NCBI GenBank assembly: GCA_032718475.1
Contig: JAUCBJ010003910.1
Location: 1-38,006, forward strand
Reading direction: 5' to 3'
Length of the DNA: 38,006 nt
Source: Nemertoderma westbladi
Lineage: Eukaryota; Xenacoelomorpha; Nemertodermatida; Nemertodermatidae
The notes beneath the pieces were generated by a model. The model was not told the DNA's origin and ran no database searches. It was given only the letters and a program-made list of their open reading frames with translations. The translations under genes and the position numbers were made by a program. Shown in pieces: positions 10,125-18,885 of the stretch. Each line of letters starts with the position of its first letter. Positions within the stretch are counted from its first letter, which is position 1.

Positions 10125-10269
10125 GATTCCAATGCGTTTTTTCGCATGAGATAAAACGAATGTGATTCGCAAGTGTATCGCAGGAGTTTTATCACTAATA
10201 ATTTTTCCGCAAGAATAACGCATGGCGCATGAATATCACTTGCGATTCGCTTGCGCACTTTTCACTGGG
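10125..10269. repeat. Right subterminal repeats of the inner element
   Basis: GCGATTCGCTTGCGCACTTT and GATTCGCAAGTGTATCGCA repeat the word set of the left subterminal region in opposite orientation and end in the right inverted terminus CACTGGG. Confidence 0.8.
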
Positions 10270-10436
10270 TAATAGTCTACTAAACGATGGATATTTCTCT
10301 TCGAAATCCACCCTTCGAAACCTTTAAGAACATTGGAACCAAAAAGCCGGCTTTTATCCGGCGAAATTAGCAGGGTATTAGCCGGCGAAATTAGTAGCAA
10401 TTTATCAGCGACTTATCATGCTATGACTTTGCTGGG

Positions 10437-10749
10437 TTAACAAATCCAACAGTACAATATGCCGCCTGGCTTATGCAGTTATGGGGATACAGAAAATAGT
10501 TATGAAGTGGTCATCCTTGGGAGATTGTGTTGCGCAACCATTCTTTTCCGGTAACATCCAAGAGAGAAAGGAGCTTCAGTTGTTTCTTGTTTCCTTCCTT
10601 CACTTTACTTTACGTTATTTAGGTAAATACCAATTACGTCACACAATGCAGCAATGTGCAGCTGTATGTAAAGTAATAAATTTCGACATTGTAGGGGCCT
10701 ATCGCACTGTACTGTATGTCATGTTAGAGTATAGAAACGGATACCGCAG
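10437..10749. other. No gene recognised
   Basis: An open frame covers 10481-10774 but lacks recognisable motifs and runs into the next repeat element. I consider it chance. Confidence 0.45.
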
Positions 10750-11152
10750 AAATATACCACCGACAATAGTCTGACTACCACCGACAAAAACTAATAATAC
10801 TAGCAACACACCGACATATGAAAAACACTAACGATTTTTACCATTACGCTATGCAATATAATAATTTAAAACAAGATAATATATGAAGGCGGTATTATAT
10901 TTTAAAGAAATTATCATGACTAATTACACCACCGACAACAGGCCGACAGTGGACAATATACTGATATACTTTGTTATAAATATTTGGACTGGAAATAAAA
11001 ATTGTATAATCATATACTGAAATAGTTTACTAACATTGCCGAACCTGTCGGTATACTGTCGGTTTGCGATCTTACCTGTCGGTTTGTGTCTTTTGTTGTC
11101 GGTGGTTGTCGGTGGTATGCGAAAGGTGTCGGTGGTTGTCGGTGGCGTATTT
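10750..11152. mobile_element. 403-bp inverted-repeat element with CCACCGACA clusters
   Basis: The left end reads AAATATACCACCGACAA. The right end in reverse complement reads AAATACGCCACCGACAA. The left half carries ACCGACA words in one orientation, and the right half carries TGTCGGT(GG) at least seven times in the other. The centre is AT-rich. This looks like a small non-autonomous DNA element with subterminal motif arrays. No convincing target duplication was found. Confidence 0.65.
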
Positions 11153-11503
11153 AGTCAAACCCACCGGTAAATGTTAGTCTGTTAGTCTATGCTGTTGCTG
11201 TATACCGATATATTATGCCCATCATTATCTGACAGTCTGATTATAGCATTTTATCATTATTCAGTTATTTGACTATCATTTAAAATAGAACATACAGACA
11301 TACAGACATAGGCCTATCTGATTATCATTTAAATAGTTTTGTGTTTAACAAAACAGTTACCGGTACCACTGTTCACTGTTCACTGTTGACTTTAACAGTT
11401 TAACCCTTCCATTGTCAGATTGTACAGGCGGAAATAGCTAAAATTAAAACAGACAGTTAGCCTGGTCCAGTTAGGGTCTAGGCCTACCCATTTTTACCCA
11501 ATC
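11153..11503. other. No gene recognised
   Basis: Mixed-composition DNA with short direct repeats (TTCACTG) and a TAGGCCTA motif. Confidence 0.5.
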
Positions 11504-11671
11504 ATGCTCAAGCTGTCAAGGAACTTCCAACAGAACTCTCAAGATCCTGAGATCTCTCTCAGACCAGCAGACCTATTTCAGTATTTCAAAAATATATGGA
11601 TAGTGAACTCTGAACTCGTCCCATCTCATTGGAAGCTCGCCAATTTCCAATATCACCCCATATTCAAGTAG
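11504..11671 (+). pseudogene. Non-LTR reverse transcriptase scrap
   Basis: A 55-codon open segment ends in PSHWKLANFQYHPIFK. This resembles the W-K-x-A-x-x-x-P-I-F/Y-K block in finger/palm region 2 of LINE reverse transcriptases. It stops directly after the lysine. No other RT blocks were recognised on either side, so it is a small remnant. Its source differs from the element at 12451-14651. Confidence 0.4.
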
Positions 11672-12450
11672 GCCTACAGAACTGCAGAAGTACCGGTAGG
11701 CCTAAGTCCCAATCAGCCAATATCTGAATATACATGTTTTTAAAAGTCGTAAAAGATATTGATACCATATTTTAAAATATCGTCTTTCTGTCTTTTTGTT
11801 TGAAATTTAGATTAATATCAGTTCACTTGCCTTATTTTATTTTTACTTTATTCGGTTATATTTTATATAAGTTTATACAGTATTAATAATTATGATTAGA
11901 ACTATGTATATTTTTTTTGTCATCCATGTCTTTTTAATGTATCATATTTTAATATTATTCTATATTTTAATGTCATCAGTTAATGTTTTTGTAAACCTTG
12001 ATGATGTTCTCCCTTGTTTTTAAATATTTTATTTAATAAAAGGTGAAATATAATAATAATAATAACATAAGTATAAGTTATTTAAACCAAATGTGGCATC
12101 ATGCTTAATACATAATACAAAATAGCTTTTTCTTTAGAGTAATCAACCCTTCCTTCAGCTTCACCCTTCTGCCCTTGCCTTGGCAGCTGGAACGGATTAG
12201 CCGCCAATGTCAGATGTAGTTGAGGCAACATCTTTAAAGCTCCCTTTAAAACTCTATTACGTGATGTTGTTTACGTGACGTGGTTTTATTACGTGATTCA
12301 ATAAACCTACATTACAATACATAATATACTTATTTTATTAAACATTGCTTATTTTAAGAATAAATGTACACAAATTAGGCCTACTAGGCCCTAACATAAA
12401 TCATTTTATTTTATTACATTTTAAGTATTTTAATAGTTTAATGTGTTAAT
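11672..12450. other. AT-rich, no gene recognised
   Basis: Low-GC sequence with an AATAATAATAA tract near 12050-12066 and ACGTGA words at 12258-12297. The retrotransposon remnant begins at its right edge. Confidence 0.5.
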
Positions 12451-14651
12451 ATGTTGTTGATGCCAACAAACACCACATTCGAAAAGAGTAAGGGGAAGCT
12501 ATGGACCTTTCAATACCCTAATGGAACAAAAGCACAACTGGATTACATCCTTATAAACAAAAAGTGGAGAAACAGCATGATCAACTGCGAGGCATACAGC
12601 TCGTTCAACCTAATTGGTTCGGACCACAGAATTGTGACTGCAGAGATCAGACTCAGTTTGAGAGCCAGCAAACCCAGGACAAGCAAGCAAATCAACTATG
12701 ACTGGGAGAAACTCAGAACTGACAATACAGTAAAGGATGCTTACACAGTAGAAGTTCAAAACCGCTTCGAAGCACTTCAGTCAATGGATGAAGACCAGTC
12801 CACCGATTCAATATACCAGAATATAATAAAAGCCCACAAGGAATCAGCTAAGAGGCATATCCCCCAGAACCCCAAACGAAAACAGTATGTGCCATGGCAA
12901 AACCCTGAGGTTACTTGTAAGAGAGAAGATCTTAAGATAGCCTACGAAGTAAAAACCGAACAAGCAACAACCGAAAACATTAACAAGGTTGAGAGAGCTA
13001 AGGATGATCTTAAATTGGCCTACGACATCGGCCAGGAAAAGTACATACAGGATAAAATTGAAGCAATTACAACTGCTCACATACAGCAACAATCAAGACT
13101 TACCTGGCAAACTGTGAATGAGGTATCTGGTCGGAAAAGTTGTGCAAAGGGGCGCCTCAAAGTCGATAGTCCCGAAGAACGTGTGGGGAAGTGGAAAAAT
13201 CACTTCAGCAACTTGCTTGGGCAGCCACCAAACATCGAGGTCAGCCCTACAAGGAAAATATATGACAAGACACTACCAAGAGAGGGGACTTCCCACCTGC
13301 CGAACTCCAAAGAAGCATTAAAAGCATGTCCATGTCCAATAATAAAGCGAGTGGATTAGATGAAATTCCAGCGGAGGTATGGAAAACAGGAGTGCTAAAC
13401 AGACCATTATTGAATGTTTGCAACCGGATGTAAAAAGGGGAAAAGCCTCCACCAATTTGGACTAAAGGTCAACTAAAGACCTCGGTATACCAACAAACTA
13501 TCGTGGGATCTGTCTGCTTGTGGTAGCCGCCAAAATATACAATAAAAACGGATTTCGACCAAGTAGATCAACAATAGCTCAGATACTTGCACTACGGATA
13601 CTGATTGGAGGAATTAAGTAATTAAGTCAAATAATCTCCCCGCAGTCATGACTTTTGTGGACTTCAAGAAGGCATTCGACTCCATCCATAGAGGCAAAAT
13701 GCTCGAAATCCTAAGAGCTTATGGAATACCAGAAGTAATCGTTGCTGGCATTGGATTGTTATATTGTGACACAGAAGCACAAGCACAGGTACGAGTTTTT
13801 CTCAATCCTGGCTGGCGTACTGCAAGGTGACACATTAGCACCATTGTCCATTACTATTTGTAATTGTACTGGATTACGCAATGAGGACGGCCACAAAGGG
13901 TGAAGATCTGGGATTCACACTTCAAGAACGCAGAAGTAGTAGATATCCGGCAACTACAGTCACAGACACCGACTTCGCGGATGACATCGCCCTGCTCTCT
14001 AATACGCTAGCAGATGCACAGCTTCTACTAAATAAAGTGGAGAGGGCTGCTAAGGAGGTTGGATTGCATATAAATGCTACCAAGACCGAATTCATGACTT
14101 TTAATGTTGATGGAAGCTTGACAAGCATTAATAGTAATCAACTAAGGAAGGTTGACGACTTCCAGTACCTTGGATCATGGATAGAGAGTAGGAAAAAGGA
14201 CATAGAAGTTAGGAAAGCAAAGGCTTGGGTAGCTCTATCAAAAATGGATACCATCTGGAAATCAGATCTCCCCAGGTACCTGAAGACTAAGTTCTTTCGA
14301 GCCACAGTGGAAAGTGTATTTTTTGGACTAAGGGCAGCCCTAAACATCAGCTGGAGACAACACATGACAAATGCCGAGCTTTATGGTACAATACCACCAG
14401 TATCAACCACCCTCCGTGAACGCAGATTAAGATTCAGTGGGCACTGCTAGCGTAGTCAAGACGAGGTCATACCAGATCTACTTTTCTGGCAACCAACTCA
14501 TGGAAAGCGTAGTCGCGGACGACCGGCCATAACATATATAGATCAACTTGAAAGGGATACTGAACTTGGGAGAAACGAAATTGCGACAACTATGGAGAAT
14601 CGGGAAGCCTGGAAGGATCTCATTTCCACTGTCCGAGTTCGCTCGACTTAG
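12451..14651 (+). pseudogene. 5'-truncated APE-type non-LTR retrotransposon (RTE-like), decayed
   Basis: The first frame (12451-13359) encodes the end of an apurinic-endonuclease-like domain (AQLDYILINKKW and GSDHRIV at 12616-12636) and a basic linker. The reverse transcriptase follows across several frames: SGLDEIPAEVWKTG just after the first stop; YRGIC ... NGFRPSRST with about 20 residues missing between; FVDFKKAFDS (13651-13680); GVLQGD (13814-13831) in another frame; and the FADD catalytic motif at 13974-13985. A TAG at 14448-14450 stands where the frame otherwise continues, with PDLLFWQPTHGK and RSRGRP beyond it. The natural stop is TAG at 14649-14651, fused to a (TAG)n 3' tail. An RTE-type assignment rests on the microsatellite tail and general order and is provisional. 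The copy cannot encode a working enzyme. A close 3'-end copy lies inverted at 29068-29270. Confidence 0.85.
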
Positions 14652-15003
14652 TAGTAGTAGTAGTTGTTTGTTTCTATTTTAAGATCACTATCCTACAGAC
14701 AGACAGACTTATTTTAATTTATTTTATATTGTAAAGGCCTATCGCACAGGTAGGCCATACCACTGTATGACTGTCATACGGTCATACCATACAGCCATAC
14801 GGAACCGCACTGGGCTGAAAAAGGCTATTAAAGTTGTGTATAGGAGGATAGGCTGATAGCAGGATAGGCCTATAGCTCAGTAGCTGTAGAGTAAAAATCA
14901 ACTGTGAACTGTATAAGCGTTTAGGATCAGATTACCCCAAACGCTTACGCCAAAATCTCTTATTTCGCTTACATTTCTGCATTTACTTTATTACACTACC
15001 GGT
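14652..15003 (+). other. Interval upstream of PPP4R1 (5' UTR and promoter region presumed)
   Basis: The last in-frame stop before the PPP4R1 start codon is TAA at 14914-14916, and no other in-frame ATG intervenes. TATAAG occurs at 14912 but no well-spaced initiator was seen. CATAC(G/C) repeats occur at 14755-14805. The transcription start cannot be placed from sequence alone. Confidence 0.4.
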
Positions 15004-15813
15004 ATGGCCTTTATTCAATCCAATGTATCGATGGATCAGGATATGGATGACAATGAGAACGATGACTGCGATTCAGGTTCCGTCTTCGATAACCCTTCCG
15101 CATACGACAGCCTAGCGCCTATAGACCGCCTCAGTGGTTACGTGGAAAGCGACAACGTATTTATCCGACAGATGGTTGCTAGGAACATCCTGGACACATT
15201 GTTACGAGTTACCGAATCGGAAGAAGACTGTCTAACAGTGTTCCGCGCAATGGTGCGTCTCATAGACGACCCAGAGCCGGGAATCCGTGCGGAACTTATG
15301 GAACGCGTTCCGCACGTAGCCGTTTACTGTTGGGACAGCGTTAAGATTTACCTACAGGACTCGGTATCTGTCTACCTAGTGCCTATGGTCGTTAACTTCC
15401 TTACAGATGCCAATAATCAGGTCCGTAAGACCGCACAAGCCGCTCTCATACAGTTGATGACTGATCGAGTAATTTCCCGGGCGGATCTAGAAGATCAGGT
15501 CTGTCCTGTGATCAAAGACCTGACGGCTGCGGAGAGTAGCGACGATCTTCGCACCGAGGCTGTCACTCTTATGTGTAAGATGGCACCTCTACTGGGAATG
15601 TCGTTGGCAGACTCGTTGTTTCTCGATCGGTTCACCTCGCTATGCTCGGACTCTGTGTTCAGCGTTCGCAAGGTCTGCGCTTCCAGCTTTGGCGATATGT
15701 GCGCCATCCTCGGAAAGGATACCACGGACAACGTCCTCCTCCATAACTTCCTCCAGCTTTGCGAGGATGGAGTCTGGGGTGTCAGAAAGGCCGCAGCTGA
15801 GTCTTTCATGGAG
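15004..15813 (+). CDS. PPP4R1: PPP4R1 coding exon 1 (PP4 regulatory subunit 1)
   Basis: Encodes residues 1-270 of a serine/threonine protein phosphatase 4 regulatory subunit 1, a HEAT/ARM-repeat scaffold that binds the PP4 catalytic subunit and directs it to substrates. After an acidic N-terminus (DQDMDDNENDDCD), the family-typical blocks appear: NVFIRQMVARNILDTL, GIRAELMERVPHVA, NNQVRKTAQAAL, RTEAVTLMCKMAPLLG, VRKVCASSFGDMCAILG and GVWGVRKAAAESFME. These regularly spaced helical repeats match the known N-terminal half of the family. ATG 15004 is the first in-frame ATG after the stop at 14914. The exon ends at ATGGAG before GTGAGT (15814), phase 0. Without splicing, the frame would end 15 codons later, so the intron is required. 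Identification is from family knowledge of conserved blocks; orthology versus a paralogous copy cannot be tested here. Confidence 0.93.
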
Positions 15814-15859
15814 GTGAGTCGGAGTAGCGATCTATCCATTTTTTTTATTGTTAGATAAA

Positions 15860-16384
15860 TTGTGTAATTGGTGTCAATAACCTCTTTACAAGGCAATTAA
15901 TAGGGGGGTTGACTAATTACCGACAATTTTCGTTCCCTTATTTAGGAGACTTGGTTTTACCCAAAATTATTGAAATTTGGTACACATGCATAGAATAGGT
16001 GAATAAAAAATTTCAAAAAAAAATTTTCGAAATTTTCAATTTTTAACCTAATTAACATAATATGCAATTATTTTTTAAAATGCAAAGGATTTTAGAGGGA
16101 TGGTCATCAAGTGCGCAAAATTTCATCATTTGTGAACAATGTCATCATGAAACGATCCTATTACCAGAATTTTATTGCTTCTGTTCAAAAATTATTAAAA
16201 AAAAGTTTTTTTGCTGTATTTTTAACAGATTTCGCCATTTTTGGCCCAAAATTGACTCATTTTTTTAAATATTTCAGCTATAACAAAGAAAATTAAAAAA
16301 GTGGTAATAGGGGGTGTTAAGCATCACCCAATAATCATTCATGCTAAATTTCATAAGAATTCGTCAAACTTTGAAATTTAAAAT
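15860..16384. other. Intronic AT-rich DNA, no gene recognised
   Basis: Contains words such as GAAATTTGGTACACATGCAT typical of dispersed repeats. Short open frames at 16062-16296 are low-complexity. Confidence 0.5.
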
Positions 16385-16900
16385 TTGCATTATTCAGAAA
16401 ACGCCTTTAAAGTTTATGCATCTAGTTGGTATGCATTCCTATTACTTTGACAGACAGATCGCAGGACAGACAGTAAAACCGGCAGACAGACATACAGACA
16501 TTAGTAGGTTTTGTTAAAATTGAAAACTGACGTTGGAAATGAAATTAGCAACCAGGATAACCCCCATAACAAAACTTTTATACAGTTGGAATGCTTTCCA
16601 TATATTTTGACAGGCAGACATACGGACATACAGACAGACCGACAATCAGACATAATAGACTTCACTAAAAAAGAAAACTGACTTCGGAAATGAAATCAGC
16701 GACGAAAAAACCACAACAATGAAGTTTTAGCTAGGTGATATGATGTCCTTATATTTTGACAGACAGATCGTCGGACAGACAGACAGAGTGACAGTCAGAC
16801 ATAGAGACATAATAGTTTTCGTTAATAGTGAAAACAGCGACCATGAAAACCACCATTACATAACTTTACCTAGAAAGAATGCGTTTGCTATATTTTATAT
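16385..16900. repeat. Degenerate tandem repeat, about 150-160 bp, three units
   Basis: TTTGACAG followed by CAGACA-rich sequence recurs at 16446, 16606 and 16755. Each is followed by AAAACTGAC(G/T)T or a similar block, then GGAAATGAAAT(T/C)AGC. Units are diverged and carry (CAGA)n expansions. Confidence 0.7.
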
Positions 16901-17239
16901 GATGTTAGACAACCACGACTTTAGAGGGATTGTGATATTAATATGAAAACAATAAAATAGGACATGGGGTCTTATTCCCTCAGATACTACCTAGCATTTA
17001 GGGCCACTTGGGTCACTGTTAGTACTCAGGCACTAAGGCCCATCAAAAAACAAAATACCAAATCGATTTTAGTGCTACATAACCCAACCCAACTACCACA
17101 AGAAAAATTAGACCAAACCCATACAGTAACTACAGGTTCCGGTAAGTATTGCACGAAATAGGCTATCCCATAAATTACGAAAAATATAGGACATTTTGTC
17201 CGCCGAAAAGGTAAGTCTAAGTAATAAATTTTATAAAAA

Positions 17240-17325
17240 TAAAAGGGTTTCGGAGATTTAAACACTGAACCCTGGGATTCGTGGTTCTCCTCATCAGCAG
17301 TGTGCCACGAACCCCACCCCACCCC
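17240..17325 (-). repeat. tRNA-like/SINE-like remnant
   Basis: The minus strand reads GGTTCGTGGCACACTGCTGA, then GAACCACGAATCCCAGGGTT and CAGTGTTTAAATC. GGGTTCAGTGTT is shared with the remnant at 1410-1485. Box A is poor and no intact cloverleaf was seen. Confidence 0.3.
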
Positions 17326-17355
17326 TACCCTAACAAAACTGCACCACTAAATATT

Positions 17356-17774
17356 AGTGGAAAGCTGGTTGTGCACGGATTCCAAATATGTAACTTTGTA
17401 ACTAATATGTAACAAATATGTCTAAATTTCGTCTAAAATAGTTGAGATATGAGCGTTTAAAACTTGCATGGTTTTACATATGAGCGAGGCTATTTTATTC
17501 TATTAAATAAATACAACATATTATTCTGGAATATTTTGTTTATCCCATAAGTAGCTTGGCAACTATGCAATACCTCTTTAATCATACTATTATATAGCTA
17601 CTCATGCATTAACAAAATATTCCAGAATAATATGTTGTATTTATTTAATAGAATAAAATAGCCTTGCTCGTATGTAAAACCATACAAGTTTTAAACGCTC
17701 ATATCGCAGCTATTTTAAGACGAAATTTAGATTATGTTACATATTTGGAATCCTTGCACAACCAGCTATCCACT
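17356..17774. mobile_element. Foldback element with about 165-185-bp arms
   Basis: The left arm (17356-17540) and right arm (17611-17774) are inverted copies: AGCTGGTTGTGCACGGATTC versus the complement of GGAATCCTTGCACAACCAGC, and CAACATATTATTCTGGAATA mirrored by TATTCCAGAATAATATGTTG. The loop is about 70 bp. The right arm is longer and matches the single-arm repeat at 1665-1945 in reverse complement, with shared sequence running on to about 17880. Confidence 0.85.
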
Positions 17775-18385
17775 GGTACCTAGAAATCACTATAAGGTTG
17801 AAGAATAACTGCGGTGTAACTGGTGCAATTTTGCCGGAGACACTTTTTTCAAACGCTTGTAGCTAAAGAATTAAAGCGAAAATAAAAATTCTGGCTCACC
17901 CATCAAGGAGGAGGGAGGTGAAAATATTTCTGTTTCAAATTTCATGCAATCTCATTACGATTTGTAAAAAAATTTAGGGGGGGCCATGTACCTGAAAAAA
18001 GGCACTATATTCCAGGACATGGTGTATGTGTTGCAGATACCCCACAGACAAAATTTTAAACTTTTTCAAAAATGTTACAAATTTGGGCTCTTTTTAAAAT
18101 TTTTTTTACAAAATTTGAAAAATCACACCTAAAATTAAAACGAAACTAGTTTTATCAAAATTTTCTCTGTACGAATGTTTTCTATTACTCTTCTACACGT
18201 TTGTACCAAATTTCAAATGATTTGCACTAAAATTATAAGGCCGAGGAAAAAATGCTTTTATTCCAAAATTGTAACATTACTCAACGCCGTTAGTATTAAC
18301 AGCGAGTTGTTATTTAGCACTTTACGACTTTAGAGGACATTACAGCATTGTATTGGCCTGTACATTTAGTATTGTATTTGGTTTT
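17775..18385. other. Intronic DNA, no gene recognised
   Basis: Continues the 1665-1945 related repeat to about 17890, then AT-rich sequence with homopolymer A/T runs. AACGCCGTTAGTATTAACAG near 18284 partly echoes the hairpin that follows. Confidence 0.5.
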
Positions 18386-18472
18386 ATTGTTTACTTGGTA
18401 ACCATGACGGCGTTAAGTAATGTCCCCCTAGTGGACATTACTTAACGCCGTCATGGTTGCCACGTAAACAAT
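18386..18472 (+). other. Strong hairpin, two 40-nt arms and 7-nt loop
   Basis: The left arm (18386-18425) contains AACCATGACGGCGTTAAGTA and the right arm (18433-18472) contains TACTTAACGCCGTCATGGTT. As RNA in the sense direction there would be one G-U wobble and one mismatch in 40 pairs. This could be a small foldback element or a hairpin-RNA source; sequence alone does not decide. TSD-like flanks were not evident. Confidence 0.8.
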
Positions 18473-18747
18473 AGGGGGAAAATTTACCTGACAGCCAGAT
18501 AGGCCTACTGCATTACCTACCGGTAGTATCTACCGCTATTAATAACCATTAGCTTAAGTAATTAATAGTAGTAATTATAACATGCCTCCAAACGCCGCGA
18601 TAAATATAACTTAACTTATTTATAACATAATTTATGTCATTTTTACATTTATTTATACAGCAACTAATATAATTTGAGCAGTTTCTATCACTTATAATGT
18701 ATATGTACAATCATTTCGTAATGTTAAAATTTTGGAATAAAACTACA
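18473..18747. other. Intronic DNA, includes a shared 44-bp dispersed repeat
   Basis: 18697-18740 (TATGTACAATCATTTCG and AATGTTAAAATTTTGGAATA) matches about 7350-7395. No gene was seen. Confidence 0.5.
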
Positions 18748-18885
18748 TACATACTTGTTGCAAAGTACTTTACAGTGTTCTGATCCTCGTGGCTTTATTT
18801 TCACTCACTCACTAACGTTCGTTCGTGTAACAAAGCCACTCGGATCATCACACTGTAAAGTGCTACTTTACACACAAGTATGTAA
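18748..18885. repeat. Inverted repeat at the left edge of the 30-bp array
   Basis: The left arm (18748-18796: TACATACTTGTTG, CTTTACAGTGT, TGATCC, GTGGCTTT) is complementary, with small indels, to the right arm (18832-18885: AAAGCCAC, GGATCATCACACTGTAAAG, then one full satellite unit). The loop is about 35 bp. The distal 30 bp of the right arm is exactly the unit amplified downstream. Confidence 0.75.

Larger units (their letters stand above)
3407..10269. mobile_element. Inner nested DNA element, 6.86 kb, TA target duplication
   Basis: The left end begins CCCAGTGAAAAGTGCGCAAG. The reverse complement of the right end is identical over 22 bp, mismatches at one base, then matches eight more (31-bp inverted repeat, one mismatch). 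TA flanks both sides (3405-3406 and 10270-10271), and removing the element restores a tandem unit present in the neighbouring repeats. A TA duplication is typical of the IS630-Tc1-mariner group, but no DDE/D transposase was found and the subterminal CGCAAG-rich repeats are not diagnostic. Other elements lie inside, so its original length was shorter. Confidence 0.85.
1..10436. mobile_element. Outer DNA element, interrupted by a nested inner element
   Basis: The first ten bases (AGCAAAGTCA) match the reverse complement of 10424-10433. That right end continues outward to read CCCAGCAAAGTCA, ends at 10436, and is followed by TTAA. Both ends also share AAATTGCTACTAAT and TTCGAA/CCGGC-rich subterminal sequence. 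I infer an inverted-repeat DNA element whose left end lies about three bases outside the window. Its own sequence is 1-3406 plus 10270-10436; the middle is a later insertion. A CCC terminus next to TTAA would suit a piggyBac-like element, but the left duplication is not visible and no transposase was found, so the superfamily is open. Confidence 0.45.

Noticed and set aside
14912-14917. TATAAG as a PPP4R1 TATA box
   Set aside because: No initiator at the expected distance; such words are frequent in this AT-rich DNA.
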